Source of the DNA: Thereva unica
Lineage: Eukaryota; Arthropoda; Insecta; Diptera; Therevidae
Reading direction: 5' to 3'
Assembly (NCBI GenBank): GCA_949987705.1
Contig: OX465282.1
Coordinates: forward strand, 82,386,070-82,450,069
Length of the DNA stretch: 64,000 nucleotides
Shown here: one piece after another, positions 17,601 to 27,975 of the stretch
Layout: each line of letters opens with the position of its first letter
How positions within the stretch are numbered: the stretch's first letter is position 1
Program-made: the position numbers and the translations under genes
Notes under the pieces: generated by a model
What the model saw: only the letters and a program-made list of their open reading frames with translations
What the model was told of the DNA's origin: nothing
The model's database searches: none

Positions 17601-19901
17601 ACCAAACGAACAATGTTATCAGAAATATCTAAATTATTCGATCCATTAGGATGGGCATCACCAATCATTATACCAGCGAAATTAATGATCCAACGGCTAT
17701 GGTTAGCAAAGATAGACTGGGATGATGCTCCACCACCGGAACTACAGTTCGAATGGACCAAGTATCAACAGCACCTACGCACCATCAACCAGATCCGAAT
17801 CCCAAGATGGTTAAACTGGAGGGACACACAAACCGAGGTCGAGATCCATGGGTTCAGCGATGCGTCCAATCAAGCTTACGCCGCAGTGGTCTATTACTGC
17901 GCAATTCAAGATGGAACTCGAACCGTCAACATCCTGACAGCCAAGACTAAGGTAGCGCCAATCAAGGTAGTTTCCCTTCCACGACTAGAATTATGTGGAG
18001 CAGTACTATTGGCGAAATTAATCAACTATATCCAAAGGGCACTAAAACTTCCGGATGCTACACCTATATTCACTTGGACAGACTCCGAGATAGTGCTAGC
18101 ATGGCTAAATGGACATCCCTCAAAATGGAAATCATTTATCGCCAACCGAACATCCCTTATCCATGAGCTGTTAAGAAACGCAAGATGGGGTCACGTCTCC
18201 TCAAAACAGAATCCAGCAGACTGCGCCACAAGAGGATTATCACCCGAAGAGTTAAAGGATCACATGCTATGGTGGAAGGGCCCAGAATGGCTCCAAAAAC
18301 CAAGGACCGAGTGGCCCACCATGAGGACAAGACTCACCACAGAATTAGAATCCAGAAAACAGCCAGCCTGTTGCTCTATCGCAATTAAGGAGGATGACAT
18401 CATAGCAAAATTTTCCTCTCTCACCAAACTCGTGAGAGTAATCGCATATTGCAAAAGATTCATCAGTGATTGTCGAAAATTAGCAAGAGACAAAACCAAA
18501 AGCTATCTCACCAATAGTGAAATCAGAAGTGCCCTATTAGTAATCCTAAAAATCGTTCAGCAACGACATTTTCATGAAGACCTCAAATCATTAGCCGAAA
18601 AACAAACTCTAACCAATAAAAGTGCTTTAAGGAAATTAACCCCCTTTATAGATAATGACGGACTCTTAAGAGTAGGCGGACGATTGCGACACTCAACCTT
18701 ACGATATGAGGAAAAACACCCCATCATAGTACCAGACAAGGATCCATTCACAACGTTACTAATAGATAGATACCATCGAGAGACCCTACATGGAGGACCC
18801 CAGTTAATGATGAGCGTCATCTTCCGAAAATACTGGATACTGAATGCAAGAAACACGATTCGCCATCAGATTCACAAATGCATCACCTGCTATCGACAGA
18901 AGGCCGAGGTACAACAACAATTGATGGGCGACCTACCATATCAAAGAGTAAAGGCCTCAAGACCATTCAGCCATACTGGAATCGACTATTGCGGACCCTT
19001 TGAGCTGAAAACTCACAAGGGCCGAGGATCAAAAAGATATAAAGGATACATTTCGATATTTGTATGTATGGCTACTAAGGCATTACACATTGAAATAGTG
19101 ACCGATCTCAGTACGCAAGGTTTCATTGCAGCCTATCGTCGATTCGTCTCCCGGAGAGGTATGGCTAGCGATATCTATTGTGACTGTGGCTCCAATTTTG
19201 TGGGAGCCAACCGAGTACTCACCAGGCAAACAGCACAGATGGTCAACGGCATAAATCTAGAAATTGCATCATTACTAGAGACCGAAGGAGTACAATTCCA
19301 TTTTAATCCACCAGCAGCGCCACACTTCGGAGGCCTATGGGAATCTGGAGTCCGATCAACGAAATATCACATGAAACGAATTCTAGGAACTTCAATACTC
19401 ACTTATGAAGAATTTAGTACTGTATTAACTCAAATTGAAGCCTGCCTAAATTCCCGACCGTTGTGTGAGATAAGCAGCGACCCAGAAGACTTAACACCAT
19501 TAACACCAGCACACTTTCTCATTGGCGATATTCTAATAACACCACCCGAACCATCTATCCTCGACCAGAACGTACATCGCTTAGACAGATGGCAGCATGT
19601 ACAACATTTATACCAATCCTTCTGGAAAAGGTGGAACTCCGAGTATTTATCGCGCCTTCAGCAAAGACCAAAATGGACGAAACTGCGCGACAACATAAGA
19701 GTTGGCCAATTAATATTACTCAAGGAAGATAACCTACCACCGGCTCAATGGTTACTAGGACGCATAATCGATGTACACCCTGGCGCTGATCACTTAACTC
19801 GAGTGGTCACAATTAAAACAAAAAACTCTATATTAAAGCGACCAATTTCAAAAATATGTCTCTTACCCATTAATACCGAATTATCATACAGTCAGAATTA
19901 A
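14616..19901 (+). CDS. BEL1 Gag-Pol polyprotein, intact (1761 aa)
   Basis: A single frame encodes all functions. A BEL-type Gag domain (DUF1759-like) spans ~130-290, with the segment KISLDKFSGDYRKWTTFHD. CCHC-like zinc motifs follow (CSYCRNDHHVRQC at ~340, CVNCLGYGHLGAQC, CRICHQRHH). The protease has ALIDPGSQVSFI with Asp ~495. In the reverse transcriptase, Asp ~827 lies in FTADIAKMYRQI and the YVDD box begins at ~903. RNase H has Asp ~1082 in FSDASNQAYAAV. The integrase has an H2C2 finger (HGGPQ...CITC) and triad Asp ~1457 (GIDYCGPF), Asp ~1523 (DCGSNF) and Glu ~1576 (GLWESGV). The C-terminal DUF5641-like region is present. Start is the first ATG 110 bp after the primer site. No defects are seen. 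Confidence 0.95.
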   Translation: MEKAIKLQFVQKELLEKFITNYRKDGAARRTLSYYKKRLQDFEKLFQEIQKTHTEILLAKNDEPADSNLLQNNYFTRNIYEEMEEYFYTNYAEIESRYEAEYPTSRDSSPSPSVKETKVMPNPNKEHLIKLPKISLDKFSGDYRKWTTFHDLYTSLIHENPNLSNAQKLQYLKMHLSGEAEGLLRQVQVSNDNYEPAWKLLKGRYDNKRVLVNAQLKLLFNQPTLSAESAQGIGSLMDVTTECLQALFNLGMEVESWDAVIIYIIVQKFPSETHQLWEQSISQSTDIPSWDTLREFLEGRFRTLEAIGRKGSTTSKTYRNFSARPRMTPHTFHVTTSQRCSYCRNDHHVRQCQAFVKLTEAEKRDLVKSQKLCVNCLGYGHLGAQCPSKHTCRICHQRHHSLLHRQTDKSSMNLKPTNQQSPDDARIQSHVATVTSGEQINSSSSSSRQNLSEADKLHSLMTNNDAPMQQVLLATAMVKLQSDTGHETTVRALIDPGSQVSFITEAIVQKLHLRKKPIKASITVVGEINTGKFDNLVQLTLKSNYNNNFAVEMNALVTRKLTSFLPSKQIYTQEWTHINHLNLADPWYSRPGKIDILLGGDVYGQIIRHGLILSEKGSPIAQETSLGWILSGKFKDIPPTIKVTSLHITTDLQQQLAQFWELEEISREKPLTEEEQQCEEIFRTTHKRLPNGQYKVQLPFTDNNTSLGTSRPRAISCLYRSETRLSKEPDLKKQYDDCLREYITLEHMEPVAVNNSHPPLPHFYLPHHSVLKEDSTTTKLRVVFNASAPSSTGTSLNDILLNGPPQQDDLWSILLRWRLHYIAFTADIAKMYRQIRIAKQHADYQRIVWRESPETPIQDFRLLTVTFGTKSAPYLATRTIKQLAIDEQARYPLGSATAQTDFYVDDLLSGANTIEEAINKQQQLHGLMMSGGFQLRKWVSNSPDLLASIPEELREINLPFNITSQDQVKTLGIYWNPRSDTLSYTLKEGKQTVPITKRTMLSEISKLFDPLGWASPIIIPAKLMIQRLWLAKIDWDDAPPPELQFEWTKYQQHLRTINQIRIPRWLNWRDTQTEVEIHGFSDASNQAYAAVVYYCAIQDGTRTVNILTAKTKVAPIKVVSLPRLELCGAVLLAKLINYIQRALKLPDATPIFTWTDSEIVLAWLNGHPSKWKSFIANRTSLIHELLRNARWGHVSSKQNPADCATRGLSPEELKDHMLWWKGPEWLQKPRTEWPTMRTRLTTELESRKQPACCSIAIKEDDIIAKFSSLTKLVRVIAYCKRFISDCRKLARDKTKSYLTNSEIRSALLVILKIVQQRHFHEDLKSLAEKQTLTNKSALRKLTPFIDNDGLLRVGGRLRHSTLRYEEKHPIIVPDKDPFTTLLIDRYHRETLHGGPQLMMSVIFRKYWILNARNTIRHQIHKCITCYRQKAEVQQQLMGDLPYQRVKASRPFSHTGIDYCGPFELKTHKGRGSKRYKGYISIFVCMATKALHIEIVTDLSTQGFIAAYRRFVSRRGMASDIYCDCGSNFVGANRVLTRQTAQMVNGINLEIASLLETEGVQFHFNPPAAPHFGGLWESGVRSTKYHMKRILGTSILTYEEFSTVLTQIEACLNSRPLCEISSDPEDLTPLTPAHFLIGDILITPPEPSILDQNVHRLDRWQHVQHLYQSFWKRWNSEYLSRLQQRPKWTKLRDNIRVGQLILLKEDNLPPAQWLLGRIIDVHPGADHLTRVVTIKTKNSILKRPISKICLLPINTELSYSQN

Positions 19902-20006
19902 GCAATCATGTCATTTATTAAAAAAAAAAAAAACCTAAATTACAAAAGTTTGGAAATATACTTAGTATCTAATGTTGACACCGCAGCGTGTCAAGGCCGA
20001 GGAGTA

Positions 20007-21445
20007 TGTCGCGGCAGCTCCTAAAAACTACAAAATTACCTGAAACAAAAACAAAATTTAGGATGGGGATAATAAATAAAAACCAAAATTCACCCACTAA
20101 AAAAACGATTTATTGAAATTCGTGATAACACATAATCACAATAAGATGTCTTAAAAAGAAAACAACCAGCCGCTGTCAATTGCCGTCGGTAAACAAATCT
20201 GAAAACTAGAAAAATAATTACTAAAGAATTTAAACAAGTTCCACAAAGCAAAACTTACCTGTCAACACTTAATTCATGTCCGGCCCCTTTTTTCTCCCTT
20301 CCAAAATAAATATCACGCTGAAATATAAAAATAAAATTAGTATATAATTTAAAATGAGATAAAAACACTTACCTGCAATCAAACTCCATCTGACAGACAG
20401 AAACAGCTGATCGCAAAACAAGCGAAGATTAAATACATAATCGGTATATACTGCACATTGCCCCGCCACTTGCCGAAGCTTCATTGTGATTGCAGCAATA
20501 AATATCGCAGCAGTTGACCGAAAATTTCAGATCACTTGATCCTTCAAGACGTTCTGAGTCTGAAAGAATTGCCGCATTGAGGCAACCAGTGATTCTCATT
20601 TAAGCAGGGCGTACTGAGCCAAATCTACAAGCAAGTTGAACGGAGTATTGAACCTTCAACTTTTGCATCCTAACCAAGTTGAAAGGAAGTATTGAACCTT
20701 CAACTTTCGCATCCCAATAAGGGCGAATTGAGCCGATTCTTAACCAATCTAAACGGCGCACTGAGCCGTCATACGTAAGCTGTTGTAGTGAGACAGCATC
20801 CTAAGCAAGGCGAATTGAGCCAAGAAATATTCAATTCCCATATAACTTAATAAGCTAAACCAATCTAAATTTCAGAACCCAAAGGGCAGATCTAAAGCAA
20901 ACAGGGCGTCAAGAAGCATCCACACCACTGTAATCGACCGCAACCAACGCATCGCTAGTGCATCATCAATTCAGCAAGTTAAATCAGTCAAAGAAGGTGA
21001 AGTTTGGGAAATTAATTCAGTTTCTGATCAGCGACATCTATACGTCCAAAATTCGAACTAACTCTTAAAGCCAAGAAAGTTAAAGCATCAAGACAATCTA
21101 TTAAGGAGAATTTAACTAAGCAAAAGACACACGCCGCATACATTACCAGCAGGAAATTTTAGTGATAGTGTTAATATAAATGAAAGGCCTAGCAATAATT
21201 CTGGCAATATCAAACTATTGAATTTAAGCTAGTTTATGTCTATATTGTATAACTATTGAAATAACTTAAAACTAATTTATATTGAATTAATCAAATAATG
21301 AACTTTATATGAATTGTGTGAATTAATGAATGAAATAGTGAATTGTGAAGTTAATTGTACTAGAAAACATTAAGCTTTTAATAAAATTGTGTTTATTCAA
21401 AAAAGGGTGATTTTCTTGGGGTGACACTTGGGTGATCACGGCACA
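20007..21445 (+). repeat. BEL1 3' LTR
   Basis: A 1439-bp copy of the 5' LTR at a constant offset of 6942 bp. No mismatch was noticed in the parts compared. It repeats the hairpin array at 20543-20824. Confidence 0.9.
20543..20824 (+). ncRNA. Hairpin array, 3' LTR copy
   Basis: The second copy of the stem-loop array, carried by LTR duplication. If the array lies between the transcription start and the poly(A) site it would be present at both ends of the genomic RNA (R region). Confidence 0.55.
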
Positions 21446-21450
21446 TTGTT

Positions 21451-22940
21451 ATATAACTGTTTTGCTATTGTTTTTTTTTTCGTTTATATATATATATTTC
21501 TTTTTTATTTATTTATATTTTATTTCTTTGGATAAAATCACTGTGGTTTGTAATTCTTAAAAAATATCTTACTTGTTTTTGTTTTAACGGAATCCCGTTT
21601 TTTATTTATTTATAATGATACTTATAAACTTCACTTAGAGCTGGTACTTTTATAAAGGTTTTGCACAATACAATTAATTAAACAAAATCGCAATTCCTAT
21701 GAATATCGTTCACTTATTTTCAATCTAAACAAACAACCATATTATCGTTTTAACAAGAAAGGAATCCCGAACGGATATTTTGAATCCTTATGCAAATACG
21801 TTTTAACGACAGAATGCACCAAACTTTTTCTTATTATAATTATACATAAACTTACACAGGTATTATATATTGATTTATAAACTTACAAAAGTTATCATTA
21901 TTTATTAATATTTATATTTATAAGCTTCACTTTTGCGTTTTCAATCTAAACAAACAACCATATTATCGTTTTAACAAGAAAGGAATCCGGAAATTTTGAA
22001 TCCTTATGCAAATACGTTTTAACGATAGAATGCACCAAACCTTTTCTTATTATATTTATACATAAACTTACACAGGTATTATATATTGATTTATAAACTT
22101 ACAAAAGTTATTATTATTTATTAATATTCACATTTATAAGCTTCACTTTTGCGTTTTCATTACAATCTATATTTTTTTTTTATTTATTAACTTAACAACA
22201 ATAGCATTTATCTGTTATATTTTCCTTTTTTTTTCAATAAACTTTCTATTTGAATTTCGTTTTTCACTTTAGCAGTAAAATAACAATACTATCTATTTTC
22301 ATCAACAGTACATAAACTTTTTATTTCGCCGCGCCGCCGAGAACCGATAATTAGGTAAATCAAAACACACCCGCCGTAGTTTAGAAGACAACACTCTTTT
22401 TAGAAAACTCCACCGCCGCCGGTGATGGTTGAAAAAAAACCCTCGCAACTGGCTTAGAACTTTTTTATTAAACTTTTTCCGAATTCAGGGACGCGCCCGC
22501 CGCGGATGAAGAACAAAACTAGACTCATCGATCGATCACTCGATCGATCCTCAGTTTCCCGAAACTTTTCTTTCCAAAAACCCTTCGTTTGCACTTTTCC
22601 TCCGGGCATTCAACCTAGGTGCAAAAATCACCTGCTGGTGCTTGACCCAAGGCTGAGGTCGCCGGCCGGAAAAACGCACCCGTCGGCTTTTCTTCAAGTG
22701 GCCTGAAAGCTGGCGCAATTTGCTTACGAGCTTTTTTCTTTCATTTATTAATTTCGCAAGACAAATTGCGCTAATTATTCTTGCCAATTTCCTTTGGCGT
22801 TTCAGGTTACACTTGGATTTTGTGCACGGGTCATTTACCGGCCCGTGCATTTTTTATGTCAACAAAATTCCGGGTTCAAGGAATTTTGGATTTGGAAATT
22901 TAGAAATTATTTGAGGGTTGCTCAAAATTTCTACATAACA
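21451..22940 (-). repeat. Gypsy 5' LTR, remainder (right of BEL1)
   Basis: Continues the LTR interrupted at 13064 and ends CATAACA at 22940, followed by CGCA. Relative to the left LTR it lacks a 5-bp CCGAA-type stretch (near 21988), a 3-bp and a 17-bp block, with only a few substitutions. Confidence 0.88.
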
Positions 22941-23833
22941 CGCATGCTCTTGTTATGCCTAACGCACATCGATATATATTTGTTGGCGGAATCGTAGATT
23001 TGTAGCTTGTTGCCAAAATACCGTATGTATTCCTCTAGACGCTCGTCGAGGCAATAGACGCCTATGGTCTTGAGGTTATTAAGCGACTCGTAGAATCTGG
23101 TGATTTCTTGGCTGCCCAGCGCGTTGAGTGGCACAATCATGTCCTCGGGAGAGTGCACCCTCACCAACTCGGCCATGCTTGTTGTGGTCTTCATGTCATC
23201 GTCGAGTGTGAGCACATGCAGAACCTTGAGCTTGGGCCATGGCGCTTCGATCGATACCACCCACACCGAGGCCCCGATTCGCAGTGTGTTGAGGAACGGA
23301 AACTTGCCGATATTGAGATCACCCGAGCTCTTTATGAGGTCTAGGGCGGTTAGGTGGGGGGCAATCAAGCTCTCGTTGATTTCGACCACCGACCCGCCGA
23401 ATGTCGATAGGGTGCGCAGTTGGGGGCACTCGGCGCTGTCGCTGATAATCAGCGAGGAGCAGTAAATGTGCCGCAACTCGGGAAACAATCGCGACACGGT
23501 AGCTAGGTCGACCATGCCGTTGACGATCAATACGCGCAGACTCAGGTTGGTGCGGCCCTGTATGGCCGAGGCCGGCATTGGGGCGAGCGGCGTGCTCGAG
23601 AAGACGGCGTCGCTGCCCGTCTTTTGGCAGAACTGGAAGAGCTGCTCGATGCTCCGAACATCTCGAAGCCAGGTTATTGGAGGGGATGGCCCCGCCCCGT
23701 CGACATATTTGTCGTTTATAAAGGCACGATCATTGTCGGCGCGCCATTCCCAAATCTGTAGTGGTTTGAAAAAGGATAAATTGTATCCGTACGTGCGGTT
23801 AAATAAAGACCCTCGATTGTTTGCATACTCCAT
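22941..23833 (-). pseudogene. Viral gene A, N-terminal part (LRR-like), split by Gypsy
   Basis: About 297 codons from ATG 23833. The frame then enters the LTR and stops at 22931. It originally continued into 4433-4938. Residues ~100-230 show a loose leucine-rich pattern (repeated LxxLxLx with segments such as FPELRHIY, CPQLRTLST, FPFLNTLRIG, WPKLKVLHVL), suggesting an irregular LRR/solenoid fold like that of F-box-LRR proteins. The N-terminal ~60 residues are Trp/Asn-rich without a clear F-box. No signal peptide or membrane segment is seen. It is divergent from gene B, with only 6 bp between start codons, so a shared bidirectional promoter would have to lie inside coding sequence. Function is not recognised. 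Confidence 0.65.
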
Positions 23834-23839
23834 CTTATA

Positions 23840-24361
23840 ATGGCACTACTCACCGGTCACCCCCAGTACCACCACATGTGCGAAAAACGGCAATCTTACT
23901 ACGGGCGCCGCTTCGCGGACTCTCGGAGGTACAAACTCTTGAACGGACCAGCCTCACTGCGCGACTTGGGCATGCAGACACTCTTCAATGACAAAAAACA
24001 CACCGCCCGGGCCGATCTCGTCAGGTTTATCGACACCCTCAACATCGATATAGAGAGCTCGCTGTTTTTCGCCGTCATGGAGCAGCGCAATATGGGCGAA
24101 TTCACCATACGGACCATCCTCAACTGTATCACCACCGAGGAAAATTACATGCACGCGCGCATATTTGCCATCAAGAAATTTACTTACATCTCGCTGGGTG
24201 TGGAGAGACCAGATTCCATATTTATGAGGCGGCAACGACATCCGCCGATGGAGGATCCTCTTCGGCCGTCGAGTGACTCTTTGGTGGATGGATTGAAGCT
24301 AGTTCGCAAGGAACAAATGAAAAACTCACACCGTATCTTGTATCTCTATTTATTACAATAA
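23840..24361 (+). CDS. Viral gene B, 173 aa, unknown function
   Basis: An intact ORF from ATG 23840 to TAA 24359-24361. The product is basic at the N-terminus (KRQSYYGRRFADSRRYK) and predicted mainly helical. It contains a conserved-looking core IDTLNIDIESSLFFAVMEQRN at ~63-83 and a basic, Pro-containing C-terminal third. There is no Cys pair, membrane segment or signal peptide. It starts 6 bp from divergent gene A. Its stop overlapped, before the BEL2 insertion, the stop of convergent gene C (24353-24355). I recognise no family. It is one of the few viral ORFs here with no visible damage. Confidence 0.55.
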   Translation: MALLTGHPQYHHMCEKRQSYYGRRFADSRRYKLLNGPASLRDLGMQTLFNDKKHTARADLVRFIDTLNIDIESSLFFAVMEQRNMGEFTIRTILNCITTEENYMHARIFAIKKFTYISLGVERPDSIFMRRQRHPPMEDPLRPSSDSLVDGLKLVRKEQMKNSHRILYLYLLQ

Positions 24362-24418
24362 ATTGACACTACAAAGTAGTGGAATTTCATAAAAAAGTTT
24401 AACATAATTAGCGTACAT
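24353..24418 (-). pseudogene. Viral gene C, C-terminal tail (cut off by BEL2)
   Basis: On the minus strand the 66 bases left of the BEL2 insertion are open and end in TAA at 24353-24355. Their phase matches the gene C frame that reaches 32029 on the other side of BEL2 once one TACAT duplication is removed. They are the displaced last ~21 codons plus stop of that gene. The overlap with the end of gene B is 9 bp or less, antiparallel. Confidence 0.65.
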
Positions 24419-24606
24419 TGTAGAAAATTGTTGTTAGCTAGTAGTCCTTGATTTTAATTATTGTAACTGTCACCTTTTCTTTTGTTAAGTTTTCTTATAA
24501 CTTTCATAGAGCGAACACGTTTTTCTGTTACACGGGATTTTATTATAAAATTATTATCGTTATTAATGTAATCGAGTTTTATTCTTTCTTGTACCTATTT
24601 TCAACA
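24419..24606 (+). repeat. BEL2 5' LTR
   Basis: TGTAGAAAATTG...TTTTCAACA, 188 bp. It is nearly identical to 31841-32028; differences include G/T near 24559 and A/C just before the end. Confidence 0.88.
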
Positions 24607-24607
24607 T

Positions 24608-24625
24608 TGGTGCCGAAACCCGGGA
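24608..24625 (+). promoter_or_regulatory. BEL2 primer-binding site (tRNA-Phe)
   Basis: TGGTGCCGAAACCCGGGA directly follows the LTR. It complements the 3' end of animal tRNA-Phe (CCCGGGTTTCGGCACCA). Confidence 0.8.
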
Positions 24626-24693
24626 TTAGACCAATTATCGAGGGATAAAAATCGATCGAAACCGTTTAACGTAACACGCGTTTTTATTTTATT

Positions 24694-27658
24694 ATGGACT
24701 TATCGAAGCGCTCCGTATCGGTTTTGCGAGGACAAATAACGAAGCTATCAAAGTCCATTAACGCATTTTTAGGGTCTGACGAATCGAAACCGAAAGACAA
24801 TGATGTTGGAAGTCTGAATTTCATCGAAGAGGAGTTAGTAGTTCTGCTAGAACGCTTAAAAGCGGTGCATGCTTCTCTTAAGATTGCCAACTCAGAGGTT
24901 CTGGCGGTTATAAAACCAGATGAAACGGAAAAGGAAATTGAAAAGTGTGCAGAATATGATGATACCGTAGTCAGCGCAATAGCACGACTAAATCAAAGAT
25001 TGACCAGAATAAAGCTGTTTCAAGATTCGAATATTCATCGAGATGGCACTAATTTTATATCTCAAGAAAAGCGAAGCGGTGTAAAGCTTCCTAAATTAAA
25101 TCTTAGGACGTTTGCTGGTAATTTCAGTGAGTGGATTCAGTTTTGGGAGCAGTTTAAAACTGCCGTCCATGAGAATCCTGGGCTGAGTTCAATTGATAAA
25201 TTTAATTACCTGCAATCAATGCTTAAAGGGAAGGCTGCTGAAGTGTTAGCAGGATTTACTCCTACCGAAAATTGCTACGAGAGTGCTATATCTTTGTTAT
25301 TAGATGAGTTTGGAAATCCTGAAAAGTTGATAGATCAACACATACAAAGATTACTGTCTATGAAGCCTGTTTTATCGAAAATCGATACAGCGGGATTAAG
25401 ACGTTTGTACAATTCTGTAGTCATTTGCGTTCGTTCCTTAGCTGCTTTGGGAGTACCATCAAATCACTATGCTGTTATTTTGAAAACGTTGATATTGAAG
25501 TGTCTTCCTGGAGAACTGCGCGTGGATTTTCACAGAGTTTATGATGATTTTGCACGTGACGAAGGAAATGAGAAATCGAAAAGCGCTATACTTTCGAAGG
25601 ATGACGTTTCGGAAAGCAGTACCACTTTATCGCTTGGTGATGGACAGATGAAGGCTCTTCTACGCTATTTGAAACGTGAAGTTGACTCGCTAGAAAAGGC
25701 AAGTGAAGGGTCAAGAACTTCCATAAATTCTAGTAGCCCACAATTAATGAAGACAGTTGCTGGATTATTTGCTACGACCTTTTCGAAGATGAATTGTTTT
25801 TTCTGTGAGTCCGATAAACACGATTCCAGTGAATGTAATGATGGACGTACAGTAGAGCAACGAAAAGACCTTTTGAAGAAGGATAGCCGATGTTTTCGCT
25901 GCACGAAAAAAGGGCACACTTCAAAGTTTTGTAAAAGGATTAATGTTAGCTGTGTTAAGTGTAAGAAGAAACATGCTTCGTCTATGTGTGAACCCGTCTA
26001 TAGAGAGCGCTACAAATCAACGCCTCAAGAGAAATTTCCACCAAGAGATCAAGGATGTGCTTCTATAACGAAACCGACATTGAATCTGTGTGCGACAAAC
26101 GATAAGCCTGACCCTTTGGCTGACGTTTTCCTGCAGACCGCCTGTGTACATGTTTTTGAACCTCATCAATCGGAACTTAATCTCTTAGTGAGAGTAGTCT
26201 TCGATGGCGGTAGTCAACTTTCCTTTATACGTCGAGATATTTCAATGAAATTGGGATTGCCTATTGTGGGAACTCATATCTTAAGTGTAGCACCGTTTGG
26301 AAGTCAGTCTCAAGCCCCAGCTCAAACCTGCAACCGTGTCCGCATGGTATTAAGAAGTCAATATGATGATGAGGTTCATTTATTGGAAGCTATAGAAGTT
26401 CCTCATATTTGTGTCGATGTTTTACCTGCTCCTGATAGTAAAAGCCCAATCTTCTCTGAGTTGTGTTTAGCTGATAGCGGTGCGGCTAAGATGCAACTTG
26501 AACCAGGAATAAGCATTTTAATAGGAGCTGACCAATATTGGAATTTTGTCACTGGTAATATCAGGCGGATATCTGACAATCTAACTGCCGTACAGAGTTT
26601 GTTTGGTTGGACATTGCAGGGACCAGTTTCTTCTGGAATAACCTTGGCCAGTTTAAATTTACTTTCACGAGTTTCTTTATGTACTTCTTTAATAAATGAG
26701 TTTGATTTTAGAAAGTTGTGGGATCTAGAGGCAATCGGGATTAAGAAGGACGAATTGGAAGCAGAGACTTTCACGAAAAACTTTTGCCAAGACTACATAA
26801 TTAAGTCGAACGATAGATACAAAGCAACTCTACCATGGAAAAATCTGAAAGAGCCTTTGTTGAGTAATCGTACTGGTGCCCTTGGTCGATTGAAGTCGCT
26901 TACTAGAAAATTGTTGATGGAGGTTGGAAGAGCAGCTGATTACGATAAAGCCATACGAGCATTCTTATCGGCAGGGTACGCTGAGCGTGTTCAACCTACT
27001 GATATGTCAGAACGGGTTTATTATTTACCCCATCGGCCAGTTTATAGAGAGGATAAGGTAACTACTAAGCTGCGCGTTGTGTTTGATGCCTCAGCGCATG
27101 AACCGTCTCAACTCTCGCTTAACGATCATGTCCATACTGGATCAAATTTATTGGCTGATATACTGAAGGTTTTATTAAACTTCCGAAAGATACAAGAATA
27201 CCGTATGACGAGAGTTACCTTTGGCGTGACCTGTAGCCCGTTCTTATTAGGAGCCACCATTCAGAAACATTTGGAGAATGAAAGCACATTATTTCCACAC
27301 ACCTGTGCTGTATTAAAGGAATGTTTTTATATGGATGACTTAGTCACCAGCGTTGACAGTGAGGTGGCTGCTCTTAAGTTATGTAAAGAAGCGAAGGTCA
27401 TAATGCAAAGAGCGTCCATGAATCTTAGACAATGGAATTCTAATAACGACAATGTTCGATCCATCTTCAGTGATCCACCAATTCCACAGCAGAAGATTCT
27501 TGGCATTCCTTGGTCAGTAATGAGTGATGAATTGACCGTTGATTTGACATCTGTTCTAAGTTTCATCAATACCTCGAGCGAGGGAACAAAGCGCAACATT
27601 CTACAGACAATCGCTCGAATGTATGACCCTCTTGGATTCTTTGGACCTTGCACCTTGG
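24694..27658 (+). pseudogene. BEL2 Gag-Pol, 5' part (Gag, PR, damaged RT)
   Basis: The frame starts at ATG 24694 and is read to the Transib insertion. It contains a BEL Gag domain (~130-290; LNLRTFAGNFSEWIQFWEQF), zinc motifs (CFFCESDKHDSSEC, CFRCTKKGHTSKFC, CVKCKKKHASSMC) and the protease motif VVFDGGSQLSFI. Reverse transcriptase retains YLPHRPVYR and the YMDD box, but at about 27190-27200 the sequence jumps from LNFRKI to YRMTRVTFG. Compared with BEL1 and BEL4, about 40 residues are missing, including the ADIEKMYRQ segment that carries the first catalytic Asp. The enzyme would be inactive even without the Transib insertion. The frame resumes at 29559. Confidence 0.88.
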
Positions 27659-27835
27659 CACAGTGGTTCAGCTCCCAAGCAAGGGCGGTCATAATTACTT
27701 AATCCTTATTTAACCACCAATTTATGACCAAAAATTACCTAAAATTATAAATTATGACACAATTTATTTATTTTTTTATTTTTCATTATATTGTTGTATA
27801 TATATTTCAGTTTTGAACTTAACTCTATGTGCCCC

Positions 27836-27975
27836 TTAATCCCTCGTGGGACATAGGGCGGAAACAGTTGCCCTCCAGCGGACTCTGTTTTGCGCGACAG
27901 CTCTTAGCTCTGACCAGGATCTCCCAGTAGTTGCGGCCTCTGCTAGTAGGGTTCTCCTCCACGTTGTTCTAGGAA
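27836..27975 (-). pseudogene. LINE reverse-transcriptase C-terminal fragment
   Basis: On the minus strand, 27961 to the stop at 27836 reads a typical non-LTR retrotransposon ORF2 tail (WRRTLLAEA..., SWSELRAVAQNRVRWR, then SALCPTRD and stop). Only ~45 codons are present. It lies inside the Transib copy and is a small captured or inserted fragment. The clade cannot be told. Confidence 0.45.

Larger units (their letters stand above)
13065..21445 (+). mobile_element. BEL/Pao LTR retrotransposon 'BEL1', apparently intact
   Basis: An 8.4-kb element inserted 15 bp into the Gypsy 5' LTR. It is flanked by the 5-bp duplication TTGTT (13060-13064 and 21446-21450), the size typical of BEL/Pao. Its 1439-bp LTRs (13065-14503, 20007-21445) show no differences in the stretches compared by eye. 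It has one uninterrupted gag-pol frame, a tRNA-Tyr primer-binding site and a purine-rich tract (CAAGGCCGAGGAGTA) before the 3' LTR. Everything needed for mobility appears present, so insertion is recent. Confidence 0.93.
4939..22940 (-). mobile_element. Ty3/Gypsy LTR retrotransposon (host of nested BEL1)
   Basis: A minus-strand element bounded by TG...CA LTRs, flanked by the 4-bp duplication CGCA (4935-4938 and 22941-22944), the size Gypsy integrases make. It encodes gag (10693-12789) and pol (6812-10813) in overlapping frames, without env. The primer-binding site just inside the right LTR matches the 3' end of tRNA-Ser, as in the 17.6/297 group. Its right LTR was later split by BEL1 (13065-21445, TSD TTGTT). 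LTRs differ by a few substitutions and several indels, one of 17 bp near 6414, so it is older than BEL1. Confidence 0.9.
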
